The translations under genes and the position numbers were made by a program. 64,000 bases of DNA from contig JUEB01000009.1 in NCBI GenBank assembly GCA_000802095.1, positions 1 through 64,000 on the forward strand, given 5' to 3'. Under the pieces are notes generated by a model. It did no database searches. It saw only the letters and a list, made by a program, of their open reading frames with translations, and had not been told where the DNA came from. Position 1 is the stretch's first letter, and each line of letters opens with the position of its first letter. The DNA comes from Peptococcaceae bacterium BICA1-7. GTDB lineage: Bacteria > Bacillota > Desulfotomaculia > Desulfotomaculales > Desulfocucumaceae. Of this stretch, positions 1 through 7,199 are shown piece after piece.

Positions 1-910
1 CCCCGCCCCTTGTTTTTAAAGCTTGCTGCATTTGTATTATTCTTTTAACCGGCATATCAAAGGCTCTCCCCGGCTTTCCGGAGAGTATAAAGTTTCGCAC
101 CGCCGAAATTGAACGGGCCTGCTGAAACTTAAATCCCGGAACGGGACTTCCCCATGGACTCCCGTCATATCCCAAACTCATCCCGGTATCCAGTCCCCGG
201 GAGATATATGCCTCTGGCAGACCGCCTGGGTGCCTTAGCAGGACATTCGAACCAGTCTCCCCGCCCCTTGTTTTTAAAGCTTGCTGCATTTGTATTATTC
301 TTTTAACCGGCATATCAAAGGCTCTCCCCGGCTTTCCGGAGAGTATAAAGTTTCGCACCGCCGAAATTGAACGGGCCTGCTGGAACTCAAATCCCGGAAC
401 GGGACTTCCCCATGGGCTTCCGTCAATTCCCAAACTCTTCCCTGCATCCAGCCTCCGGGGGATATTATATGACGCCGGTGGACCGCCTGGCTGCCTTAGC
501 AGGACATTCATACCGGACTTCCTGTCCGATCCCCTCATTATTGCAGCCTGCTGCACCCGTATTATTCTTTCAACCTGCAGGCCAAAGGCTCTACTCAACA
601 TTCCGGAGAGTATAAAATTACGCACCGCAGGAATTGAACGGACTTGCTGAAACTCAAGTCCAGGCGCCAGCCTTCCCCATGGGCTCCCATCATATCCCAG
701 ACTCATTCCGGCATCCAGCCCCCGGAAGACATGTTCAGCCGGCAGGCCGCCTGTCCGGCTAAGCAGGACATTCAAACCGGTCTCCCTGTCCGATTCCCTT
801 GTTTTTGCAGCCTGCTGCACCTGCATTATTCTTTCAACCGGCATGCCAAAGACTCTACCCAACATTCCGGAGAGTATACGCACCGCTAAAATTGAACGTT
901 CTTGCTGATT
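1..910 (-). repeat. coding tandem repeat, units of 258-267 bp
   Basis: Anchor GCTGCA words lie at 25, 283, 550 and 814, giving periods of 258, 267 and 264 bases, all multiples of three. Bases 1-124 are identical to 259-382, while later parts of the units differ at many sites. This patchwork suggests recent duplication or gene conversion within one gene. The array continues past base 1, so the copy number is unknown. Confidence 0.9.
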
Positions 911-2041
911 CTTATCCTTATCGTAACTTACCCACGGCCACCCTTCAAATACAAAACCCCTTCCAGGGACAAGCCCCTGGTTGGAATAATTCTCCGGAAA
1001 GCTGCCGCCCCTTATTGGAAGTGTATTGAGATTAACGTCCCCGGCGTAGTGAGCAGTTTTAGCAGCCTGCCGCAACTTTAATGCTGTTTCAACTAATCTA
1101 AAAATATTTGCCGCCTGTATGGGCAAAACCCGCTTCACCATGGAAGGGTACCCAAAATAACGGCTGTCCTTCATATAGAGAATCTTTTCATTTCTATATA
1201 TGGCCCTGCCGGATCCCGGCGGCATAGATCTGTCCCCCTGCAGCCGGAGGCCCGGCGCCGGATTAACGTCGTACAGCGTATTGTTTAGTGGCTGCCGGAG
1301 GTGATATATGCTGCTCGCCCGCACAGAGTGATCCGACCGGGTAGCAGTTTCAGTCAGACTCCCAATACTGTGCTGACTATACGATAAAAAGTTTTTGAGA
1401 CCCTTTGAGTTTAAAAGATTTATTATAAAATCGCCGGCAGCTATATATTCTTTGCCTGCCTGCGCATTTTTCACTGTCATTGTTTGCCTTATAATTTTAT
1501 CTCGCCAGCCGGTCGCGCCAGGGCTTGAAAAGTTCAGCCAGGATGGGTAAGCCTCTATCCGGGACCTCATAATATCTGGGGCAGATTCACTCCCCAAATT
1601 AACCGGCAGGCAGCTTACTGTCCGGTTCACCCCGGCCCTGCCCGGCGGTCCCGCCAGGACGCCGCTCCCGCCGGCTGCCCACTGCCGTAAAATTGTGGAA
1701 TAAACTGTTAAGGAATTGTAGCCGGCGCCGCCGTCGGCTGGCAGCCTCTCCCCGCTCCCGGCCGGATAGCTGTTGAAATGAGAGGTAGAACGTAAATTCT
1801 TATTTATAAGCCTGCTGAGGCCCTCTTCCTTTTGCTTTAATATAAAGTTAATGTTAATGAGAAATTGGCGCACAGAGTCACTCACACCCGGGGAGAAGGC
1901 AACGTCATCCCTGAAAACCAGGGATAGCCTGAACCATATGTCCCTCCGGGCAGTGCTGTATTTGCTAAATATTTTTTCGGCAAAAGCAGCGCTCTGTAAT
2001 TTATTTGTCACCAGCGACTGCTTATTTTTCCTGGGAATCAC
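1..2041 (-). CDS. large tandem-repeat protein of the eCIS locus, partial (C-terminus off window)
   Basis: An uninterrupted minus-strand frame of 680 codons runs from a GTG at 2041 to the window edge; I read it codon by codon and found no stop. The GTG follows AAGGGGAG by six bases; an in-frame ATG at 2068 lacks such a site. The first roughly 380 residues (start MIPRKNKQSLV) are unlike any family I recognise. From about residue 380 the protein is built of 86-89 residue repeats, each with NVLLR, SLGYDGSPWG, a QQxRSI/VRNFILSG stretch and RIIQxQQA. No signal peptide or membrane segment is evident. It is the next gene after the second tube gene, about 80 bases downstream, so it probably belongs to the injection system. 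A structural part, tape-measure-like part or cargo are all possible; function is unknown. Confidence 0.85.
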   Translation of the reverse strand, partial: MIPRKNKQSLVTNKLQSAAFAEKIFSKYSTARRDIWFRLSLVFRDDVAFSPGVSDSVRQFLININFILKQKEEGLSRLINKNLRSTSHFNSYPAGSGERLPADGGAGYNSLTVYSTILRQWAAGGSGVLAGPPGRAGVNRTVSCLPVNLGSESAPDIMRSRIEAYPSWLNFSSPGATGWRDKIIRQTMTVKNAQAGKEYIAAGDFIINLLNSKGLKNFLSYSQHSIGSLTETATRSDHSVRASSIYHLRQPLNNTLYDVNPAPGLRLQGDRSMPPGSGRAIYRNEKILYMKDSRYFGYPSMVKRVLPIQAANIFRLVETALKLRQAAKTAHYAGDVNLNTLPIRGGSFPENYSNQGLVPGRGFVFEGWPWVSYDKDKNQQERSILAVRILSGMLGRVFGMPVERIMQVQQAAKTRESDRETGLNVLLSRTGGLPAEHVFRGLDAGMSLGYDGSPWGRLAPGLEFQQVRSIPAVRNFILSGMLSRAFGLQVERIIRVQQAAIMRGSDRKSGMNVLLRQPGGPPASYNIPRRLDAGKSLGIDGSPWGSPVPGFEFQQARSISAVRNFILSGKPGRAFDMPVKRIIQMQQALKTRGGETGSNVLLRHPGGLPEAYISRGLDTGMSLGYDGSPWGSPVPGFKFQQARSISAVRNFILSGKPGRAFDMPVKRIIQMQQALKTRGG

Positions 2042-2121
2042 ATTATTCTCCCCTTGCGCCGGAAGCATTCCCGGAGCTTTTACAGTCCGGGCACGGAAAC
2101 AGCCGACCGCATTCCGGCCGG

Positions 2122-2637
2122 CTACAGCCTGTACCCGTTAAGAACGCCGGCAATGCTGTTGGATATGCCCTTTAGGCCCTTGTGGGTTATTTCCAGGGTC
2201 TCCACGGCAACTTCACTGCTGGAGGACTTCAATTCGGGGCCGACCCACTTGACGGGATAGGCTTCAAAAAAATTCCACCGCCACAGCTCAAGCCCCTGTT
2301 GGCTCAGCAGTATTATGGACCCGTTCTTGCGGTTTATATTTCCCTCTGTGACTTTTTCGTACCAGCTCCAGAGGTTGTCCGAGCTTGTGACCCCACGTTT
2401 GAGCACAATGTTGGGGTACTTTGTGATTCTGGGCAACATATGCACGTACTCATTGACGCCGCCCTCACGGAATTCCTCAACCTCCACCTCAGACTGAAGG
2501 CCGGAAACCTCGGTAAAGCCGGCAACCAATAAGCCGTCTATTTCCACCCAGAACCTGAAGGAGCCGGTGGGATCCTTCTTGAACATGGTCACCAGAGAAT
2601 AAGCAGCGCTGATGGGGTTTGTCAAGTTGCCAGTCAC
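2122..2637 (-). CDS. contractile injection system tube protein (gp19 family), second copy
   Basis: This 171-residue protein has the tail-tube fold signature shared by T4 gp19 and Afp1/Afp5: a DPxxSFRFWVEIDGL start, FTEVSGLQSEVEVEEFREGG, a KYPNIVLKRGVT strand and a terminal SSEVAVETLEITHKGL block. It should form rings of the inner tube inside the sheath. It begins at a GTG (2637) that overlaps the TGA of the preceding DUF6760-type frame, so translation is coupled. Compared with the first tube protein it has about 20 extra residues at each end, which fits the eCIS pattern in which one tube paralogue caps or joins the tube to the spike. Which role this copy plays is inference. Confidence 0.88.
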   Translation of the reverse strand: MTGNLTNPISAAYSLVTMFKKDPTGSFRFWVEIDGLLVAGFTEVSGLQSEVEVEEFREGGVNEYVHMLPRITKYPNIVLKRGVTSSDNLWSWYEKVTEGNINRKNGSIILLSQQGLELWRWNFFEAYPVKWVGPELKSSSSEVAVETLEITHKGLKGISNSIAGVLNGYRL

Positions 2638-2840
2638 CTCTTATTAAACACATCAAATACATTTTCCGGCTCGTTGTTCAGCTTGCGGTTTACTTTTGAA
2701 ATCTCCTCGCACCACTTTCTGCGGTCCCGGTGCTCCATAGACATAATTTCATCATGAGACCAGTGGAAATGATAGGCTATGAACGCTACCTCCTCGTATA
2801 TCCTCTTTACGGGGTAGCCTATTATTCCCGAGTCTCTCCT
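2634..2840 (-). CDS. DUF6760-type small eCIS protein, probably a -1 frameshift extension of the upstream gene
   Basis: The frame encodes about 63 residues from its IIGYP start (68 counted from the slip site), with YEEVAFIAYHFHWSHDEI and MEHRDRRKWCEEI, which match the small DUF6760-type proteins I know from eCIS clusters. There is no ATG, GTG or TTG between the in-frame upstream TGA and the conserved block; the nearest candidates are ATA codons at 2825 and 2822. It lies exactly in the -1 frame of the 124-residue gene across a U UUU UUA heptamer at 2840-2846. The likely product is therefore a 187-residue fusion. Independent initiation at ATA with AGGAGAG eight bases upstream, overlapping the TAA stop, is the alternative. 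The TGA overlaps the GTG of the next tube gene. Confidence 0.8.
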   Translation of the reverse strand, partial: RRDSGIIGYPVKRIYEEVAFIAYHFHWSHDEIMSMEHRDRRKWCEEISKVNRKLNNEPENVFDVFNKR

Positions 2841-3196
2841 AAAAAATTTAATTCTGCCTCAAACGCATGATCGCATTTGGGACACACCGCCTTAACCCGG
2901 GGGGCCTCCATCTCATTGATGCGCTGGTAAAAATCTTGCAAAAAGGACAGGTCCGAAGTAAAAAGCTTCTCTATAACCTTTGTGTCAATAGCTTTTAAAT
3001 CCCCCAGACGGGTAATCACCCGGGTCAACAGTATAATGGTGATATAGCCGGGATTCTGCTGCACCCTGGGGTCGCGCATGGGCAGTATTTCATCAGCAGC
3101 CGTGGCCAGGCGCATGATCCCCTTTTTATGCAGGTTGCCGCTTTCGTCTATGTAGCCCCTTGGCAGCTCAAATTCAAACTCGGTTTGAAAAGCCAT
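2822..3196 (-). CDS. eCIS tail-assembly-chaperone-like protein, 124 residues
   Basis: The product starts MAFQTEFEFELPRGY, has a central helical region with PRVQQNPGYITIILLTRVI, and ends with a possible zinc knuckle (CPKCDHAFEAEL). It stands between the two tube genes, and its length and the E/E' or G/GT-like frameshift layout with the next frame resemble tail assembly chaperones of phages. Known eCIS loci carry a similar protein here, usually annotated only as a tail assembly protein. The ATG follows GGGGGAAA. In the 0 frame translation stops at TAA 2822-2824; in the -1 frame it continues into the DUF6760-type segment. The chaperone role is inference from position and layout. Confidence 0.75.
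   Translation of the reverse strand: MAFQTEFEFELPRGYIDESGNLHKKGIMRLATAADEILPMRDPRVQQNPGYITIILLTRVITRLGDLKAIDTKVIEKLFTSDLSFLQDFYQRINEMEAPRVKAVCPKCDHAFEAELNFLGETRE
2840..2846 (-). other. -1 ribosomal frameshift site U UUU UUA
   Basis: On the minus strand the 0-frame codons are AAT TTT TTA GGA, so the heptamer T TTT TTA is in the canonical X XXY YYZ phase, the same heptamer as the HIV-1 gag-pol site. After a -1 slip, reading continues AGG AGA GAC into the DUF6760-type frame. A possible stimulatory stem pairs GCTACC with GGTAGC beginning about 17 bases downstream. Slippage itself is inferred. Confidence 0.72.
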
Positions 3197-3325
3197 TAAA
3201 TTTTTCCCCCATTCGTTATGATGAAATATACCGGGCCGTGTGAAAGGTGATCGTCATTAATTGGAATACAAGAGGCAAGAAAGAGAGACTAATCCGGCTC
3301 CAATTCTTACCTCTTGCAGTGAGTT

Positions 3326-3760
3326 TTATGCGGTTCTGGTCATCCCCTCATGGGCCAGCTCCAGCGACTCAATGGCCACTTCCGAGCCTGTTCCGTTGAA
3401 ATCAGGGGCTGTGTATTTTGCCGGCCAGGCCTCAATTACCTGCCAGGTGGCCACATCATTGCCCTCCTCATCAATGGCAATGATGGTGACGGTTTTGCGC
3501 TCAATAGTGCCCTCTATGGCTGTGGATATCCAGTTATACATATCCAGGGAGTCGGTAACGCCCCACTTAAGGGTGATGTTGCCGTACTTTGTCAGGCCGG
3601 GCAGCTTCCTTGGGGTGGTGTTCTCGTTGCCGTCCCTGTATTCTATAACGTCTATGGAAGCGTCAAAGCCCGAAACTTCATTGAACCCTGCCTGCTCTAT
3701 ACCCTCAACCTCAACCCTGAAACGAAAATTCCTGTAAGGGTCTTTGCGTTCTCCAGGCAT
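3326..3760 (-). CDS. contractile injection system tube protein (gp19 family), first copy
   Basis: This 144-residue protein is a typical gp19-like tube subunit: DPYRNFRFRVEVEGI, AGFNEVSGFDASIDVIEYRDG, KLPGLTKYGNITLKWGVT and the terminal SEVAIESLELAHEGMTR block. It follows the sheath gene, the usual eCIS and T6SS order, and should build the hollow inner tube that the sheath drives outward. Its length is normal for the family. It is clearly homologous to the second tube protein downstream but shorter at both ends. Confidence 0.92.
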   Translation of the reverse strand: MPGERKDPYRNFRFRVEVEGIEQAGFNEVSGFDASIDVIEYRDGNENTTPRKLPGLTKYGNITLKWGVTDSLDMYNWISTAIEGTIERKTVTIIAIDEEGNDVATWQVIEAWPAKYTAPDFNGTGSEVAIESLELAHEGMTRTA

Positions 3761-3802
3761 CTGATTTATCCCTCCAAACTATTTCTATCTGATGTTTTGC
3801 TG

Positions 3803-5512
3803 TTACTGCTCACTGGTCTTCTGAGTGATTCTGAAGATGACAAATTCAGCCGGTTTTACCGGAGCCACGCCTATAACGCAGATCAGCCGGCCGTTGTCTA
3901 TATCGTCCTGGGTCATGGTTGAACGATCCACCTTGATGTAAAAGGCCTCTCCTGAGCTAACCCCCATCAGCGCACCGTCACGCCACACCCTGGTCAAAAA
4001 GGCGTCGATAGTACGGTGAACCCTGGCCCACAGTTTATCATCATTGGGCTCGAATACCACCCAGCTGGTGCCGCGCTTGATGGATTCCTCCAGGAAAATG
4101 AACAGTCTTCTCACGTTTATGTACTTCCACAGGGTATTGGAGGAGCATGTCCTGGCACCCCACACCCGGATGCCCTGACCGGTAAAATAGCGGATCAGGT
4201 TAACACCCTTGGGGTTCAATATGTCCTGCTCACCTTTGTTGTACTGGCAGTCCAGTCCCACACAGGCGCGCACCACCTCGTTGGCCGGGGCCTTGTGCAC
4301 TCCCCGGGTCTGGTCCGAGCGGGAGTATATGCCTATCATTGAGCCTGACGGGGGAATAAATATATTCCTTTTTTCCAGGGGGTCAAACACATTGAGCCAG
4401 GGATGATACATGGCGGCGTATGTAGTGTCAAATATATTACGGTGCGTCTCCACATCGGCAACCTTTTTCTTTTCACGGGGTATGTCCAGCACGGCAAATC
4501 TGCTGGCGGTGTTCTCGCAGTGGGCCACCAGGGCAAGCTGCACGGTGGGCGTGGTCACACCTGGTACGGCCATTATGCTGACCTCATCATTATCGATAAA
4601 GGCCTGGATTCCGGTGCGTTTGCCTGGTCCCCTGTCCTCACCGATGAAATCGGCGGGTGAAAGGCTGTCCACCGATCCGTCACTGCCGCCTGAAAGCGAG
4701 ATAACAAAGCTTTTATCATTCTCTTTCATTCCGGATATCAGTTCAAAGGGCGGCTTCTCCCCGTCTCCCCCGTCACCACAGCTGACATAAATAAGGTTTG
4801 AGCGGGGGATGACCTTTTCAACAAAATTGGCCGCAGCCACATTAAGCGAAACATTTTCAAAGATCTCGGCCTCATCCTTGTAAATAACCTGTATGCCAAA
4901 TTCACAGGTGGAAAGTATCCTGGCCGGAAGCAGTTCGCTGTCAACCACGTCTCCCTCCAGGCTGCCTGAAAGAGTCACCACATTGTCCTGGGCAGTTAAA
5001 ACCCGGCTGTACTGCCTGGCCTCACCGTCACTGAACATCACCACATCACCGGGATTGAAGCCGGCGCTGTTTTTAACGCGGTACTTGCCATCTTCCAGCA
5101 CTTCAAAAATTTGAGTTTTGGCTTTGCTGGAGGGGAAAACGGCCACCCGTATTTTATCGCCCCAGGCGCCGGGGTTTTTAGCAGTTATGGAAATTGCATT
5201 GCCTGTGTACGCAGCCGGCTTTGCATCGGACGGGGCAACCCTCATCACATAGCAGCGGCCCCCGCCGTTAATAAAAAAATGCTCTACCGCGTAAGCCAGA
5301 AAGCGGTATTCACCAAACGCGTTTTCGGAAAGGTAGGCCCCGAACTTTCTCTGAAAGTCGGCAAAGCTGGTGACCAGATCCGGAAGTCCCTCTACCGCAC
5401 CCCGTTCAGCTAGCCCCATAAAGCCTGCCGTACTGGTGCTGACCCCCTCCAGTGGCCTGCCGCCGCTTTCAAACTCTTCAACATATACTCCAGGAGATAA
5501 ATATTCCGGCAC
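3803..5512 (-). CDS. contractile tail sheath protein
   Basis: The 569-residue product begins MPEYLSPGVYVEEFESGGRP, the classical N-terminus of phage and eCIS sheath proteins, and ends with VAPVKPAEFVIFRITQKT, the conserved C-terminal strand that interlocks neighbouring subunits. Conserved internal blocks include IFIPPSGSMIGIYSRSDQTRGVHKAPAN and NLIRYFTGQGIRVWGARTCSS. Sheath subunits polymerise around the tube and contract to eject it. Only one sheath gene is visible, whereas Afp and PVC have three; the middle of the protein carries an inserted surface domain of roughly 150 residues between the N-terminal part and the conserved C-terminal half. Confidence 0.95.
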   Translation of the reverse strand: MPEYLSPGVYVEEFESGGRPLEGVSTSTAGFMGLAERGAVEGLPDLVTSFADFQRKFGAYLSENAFGEYRFLAYAVEHFFINGGGRCYVMRVAPSDAKPAAYTGNAISITAKNPGAWGDKIRVAVFPSSKAKTQIFEVLEDGKYRVKNSAGFNPGDVVMFSDGEARQYSRVLTAQDNVVTLSGSLEGDVVDSELLPARILSTCEFGIQVIYKDEAEIFENVSLNVAAANFVEKVIPRSNLIYVSCGDGGDGEKPPFELISGMKENDKSFVISLSGGSDGSVDSLSPADFIGEDRGPGKRTGIQAFIDNDEVSIMAVPGVTTPTVQLALVAHCENTASRFAVLDIPREKKKVADVETHRNIFDTTYAAMYHPWLNVFDPLEKRNIFIPPSGSMIGIYSRSDQTRGVHKAPANEVVRACVGLDCQYNKGEQDILNPKGVNLIRYFTGQGIRVWGARTCSSNTLWKYINVRRLFIFLEESIKRGTSWVVFEPNDDKLWARVHRTIDAFLTRVWRDGALMGVSSGEAFYIKVDRSTMTQDDIDNGRLICVIGVAPVKPAEFVIFRITQKTSEQ

Positions 5513-5607
5513 TTTTTCCCGGTTTCAAATTCTTTCGTACAAATAAAAACAAATATTTGAACAAAGTCGAAACCAGTTCCCTCCTTTCTTATTCTGCTAA
5601 TCAGTAG

Positions 5608-6423
5608 CTAAATAGCCTGTCCTATATTTATAACGCCTAAATCAACAATTTTTCCCCCCTCTATATCCAACTCTTTTTCAGTTAGATTTTTTTCGTGCTC
5701 AAATTGAAGTTTAACTTTAAAATGATCAGGGCAGGGTTCCCTGAAATATACAACCACCTCTCCCCTGTCATCTGATTTGGTGTTAAACACCGGCAGCATT
5801 ATGGCCCCCCTGGAATACGAAGACTGAAGAGAGTCATCAAGCCTGTAGCACTTTTCAGTTTCCGTTGTGCCGGCAATCAGGCAGTATTCAGTTTTTTTAC
5901 CATCTTTATCTCTGATTAAATACTCATCGCCCACCGAAATTCCGCCTCTGACATTGGCCAGGCAAATATTGTTCTGTCCTTTTTCCGCCCCGTCTACTGA
6001 CAGCCTGGCCCTGGCGCAGGAGTCGGACACCATCACCGCCTTTACACCGGCGCCCGGTATACCCCGGCCCATCATATCCCGCACAGAGGCCCGGATCAGG
6101 GTGGCGCCGTTGAGAAATGGGTAGTGGGAGCATGGCTTGAGGATTATATACGTCACCTGATTGACGGGCTCAATTTCTTCAACTGGAATGTTTATGTCCA
6201 GATCCATGTAAACGTCCGACCGCACCGCAACGCCATACATTCCACAGTCCAAATCAGTAAATATGTAATAACCTCCGGGCTTGCGGACCGGTCTTTTGCG
6301 AGGTTGCTCCCTTAACGAAACAACAATATTGCCGCCGGAACGGGGCCGGGAGGTATAATCATCCACTGTGCAGATGATCATTGATACCCTGGTGCTTATG
6401 TTTAGTTTGTAATACTGTTCCAT
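5608..6423 (-). CDS. eCIS-associated beta-rich protein (carboxypeptidase-regulatory/Ig-like)
   Basis: This 271-residue protein has no signal peptide and is rich in beta-strand patterns. An early segment (PGGYYIFTDLDCGMYGVAVRS) resembles the N-terminal domain of proteins encoded beside DUF4255 in many eCIS clusters. A central ATLIRASVRDMMGRGIPGAGVKAV block and the late KSDDRGEVVVYFRE block resemble carboxypeptidase-regulatory or Big-type Ig folds. The ATG follows AGGGGCGG closely and lies nine bases after the DUF4255 stop, so the genes are co-transcribed. A structural or adaptor role on the particle is likely from context only. I cannot assign a precise function. Confidence 0.6.
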   Translation of the reverse strand: MEQYYKLNISTRVSMIICTVDDYTSRPRSGGNIVVSLREQPRKRPVRKPGGYYIFTDLDCGMYGVAVRSDVYMDLDINIPVEEIEPVNQVTYIILKPCSHYPFLNGATLIRASVRDMMGRGIPGAGVKAVMVSDSCARARLSVDGAEKGQNNICLANVRGGISVGDEYLIRDKDGKKTEYCLIAGTTETEKCYRLDDSLQSSYSRGAIMLPVFNTKSDDRGEVVVYFREPCPDHFKVKLQFEHEKNLTEKELDIEGGKIVDLGVINIGQAI

Positions 6424-6431
6424 AACCGCCC

Positions 6432-6926
6432 CTATGTTCCAACCCCTGTTACCCGTCTGGTGGACCTGGTCCTGGTTGATTCAATATATACCGGACCCAC
6501 TCTATAGCATACAGACAACTTGTAGGGTAAATTGGGAAAATTCCATATCCTGCTCATTTCATCCACATTTATTTTCTTTAAAGAAATCCGCACCTGCTCA
6601 TTTTTTTCCGCAAGGCTTCCCTGAAGTAAAGGGCCTTTTATAATGGCGTGATCATAAAAAATCTGCATAACCTTGCCTAAAATTCTATTTTCGTCAAGCA
6701 TTCTTGATTGCAGGTCTGCTGTGGAATGCGCGGTAATAAGGTATTCAAGATTTACAGCCATGGGGGGATACTGCAGCTGGCCCGTCCCAATGCTGCGCAT
6801 CTGATTGTTACGTGACTCGCCGCTTTCCTCTATGTTGTATAGATAGACGGTCACCACAAAATCTCCCTTGTCTGCCGGTGAGCACAGGCCGATTATTTCC
6901 TGACTGGAAACAGGCTCAGGAACCAT
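6432..6926 (-). CDS. DUF4255 / Pvc16 N-terminal-like protein
   Basis: The protein (164 residues from ATG 6926) has the motifs of the Pvc16/Afp16 cap-terminator family: EPVSSQEIIGLCSPADKGDFVVTVYLY, MAVNLEYLITAHS, ILGKVMQIFYDHAIIKG and SRIWNFPNLPYKLSVCYRVGPVYIES. Afp16-type proteins cap the tube and set sheath length. The frame continues upstream of the ATG as VIADVSNILLRLLRDN, which matches the normal N-terminus of the family, yet it holds no ATG, GTG or TTG before an in-frame TAA. Translation may start at ATA 6971 or ATA 6989, the latter nine bases after AAAGGTGG; otherwise a shortened protein starts at 6926. It is the first gene of the structural operon. Confidence 0.85.
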   Translation of the reverse strand: MVPEPVSSQEIIGLCSPADKGDFVVTVYLYNIEESGESRNNQMRSIGTGQLQYPPMAVNLEYLITAHSTADLQSRMLDENRILGKVMQIFYDHAIIKGPLLQGSLAEKNEQVRISLKKINVDEMSRIWNFPNLPYKLSVCYRVGPVYIESTRTRSTRRVTGVGT

Positions 6927-6989
6927 ATTGTCTCTTAATAGCCTTAGTAATATATTGCTAACATCAGCTATAACAGTGTATCCGCCTAT

Positions 6990-7199
6990 AACTACTCGCC
7001 ACCTTTAGAAAAGGGAACATTTTTTAATTTTGAAACAAATTCATCTTGCTGTACATTGATTGGTATTAACATTATTTACCGACATTTTACCATAAATAAG
7101 CACAAGTTTTTCATAATTTTTCTGAATATAATTTTTTTTTATAAACAATTTACAAGGTAACCTTTTATTCGTGTCGAATAGTTTTATCACTATATCGAA
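6990..7199. promoter_or_regulatory. divergent AT-rich promoter region of the eCIS locus
   Basis: The spacer between the structural operon (minus) and the ATPase gene (plus) is strongly AT-rich, with long A and T runs around 7080-7145. It must hold both promoters. I see no convincing -35/-10 pair with standard spacing and no clear operator, so the exact sites are not assigned. Confidence 0.4.

Noticed and set aside
367-2532. Short plus-strand frames across 367-615, 644-889, 799-1029, 1851-2141 and 2182-2532
   Set aside because: They lie opposite the long minus-strand repeat gene and the tube gene, have no ribosome binding sites and look like shadows of the GC-rich repeats.
2822-2840. Independent translation of the DUF6760-type protein from ATA with AGGAGAG upstream
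   Set aside because: Kept as an alternative, not the first choice, since the perfectly phased U UUU UUA heptamer explains the missing start without a rare codon.
2122-5512. A Myoviridae prophage or type VI secretion locus instead of an eCIS
   Set aside because: No capsid, terminase or T6SS membrane genes are seen, while DUF4255, DUF6760-type and the Afp15-like ATPase are eCIS markers.
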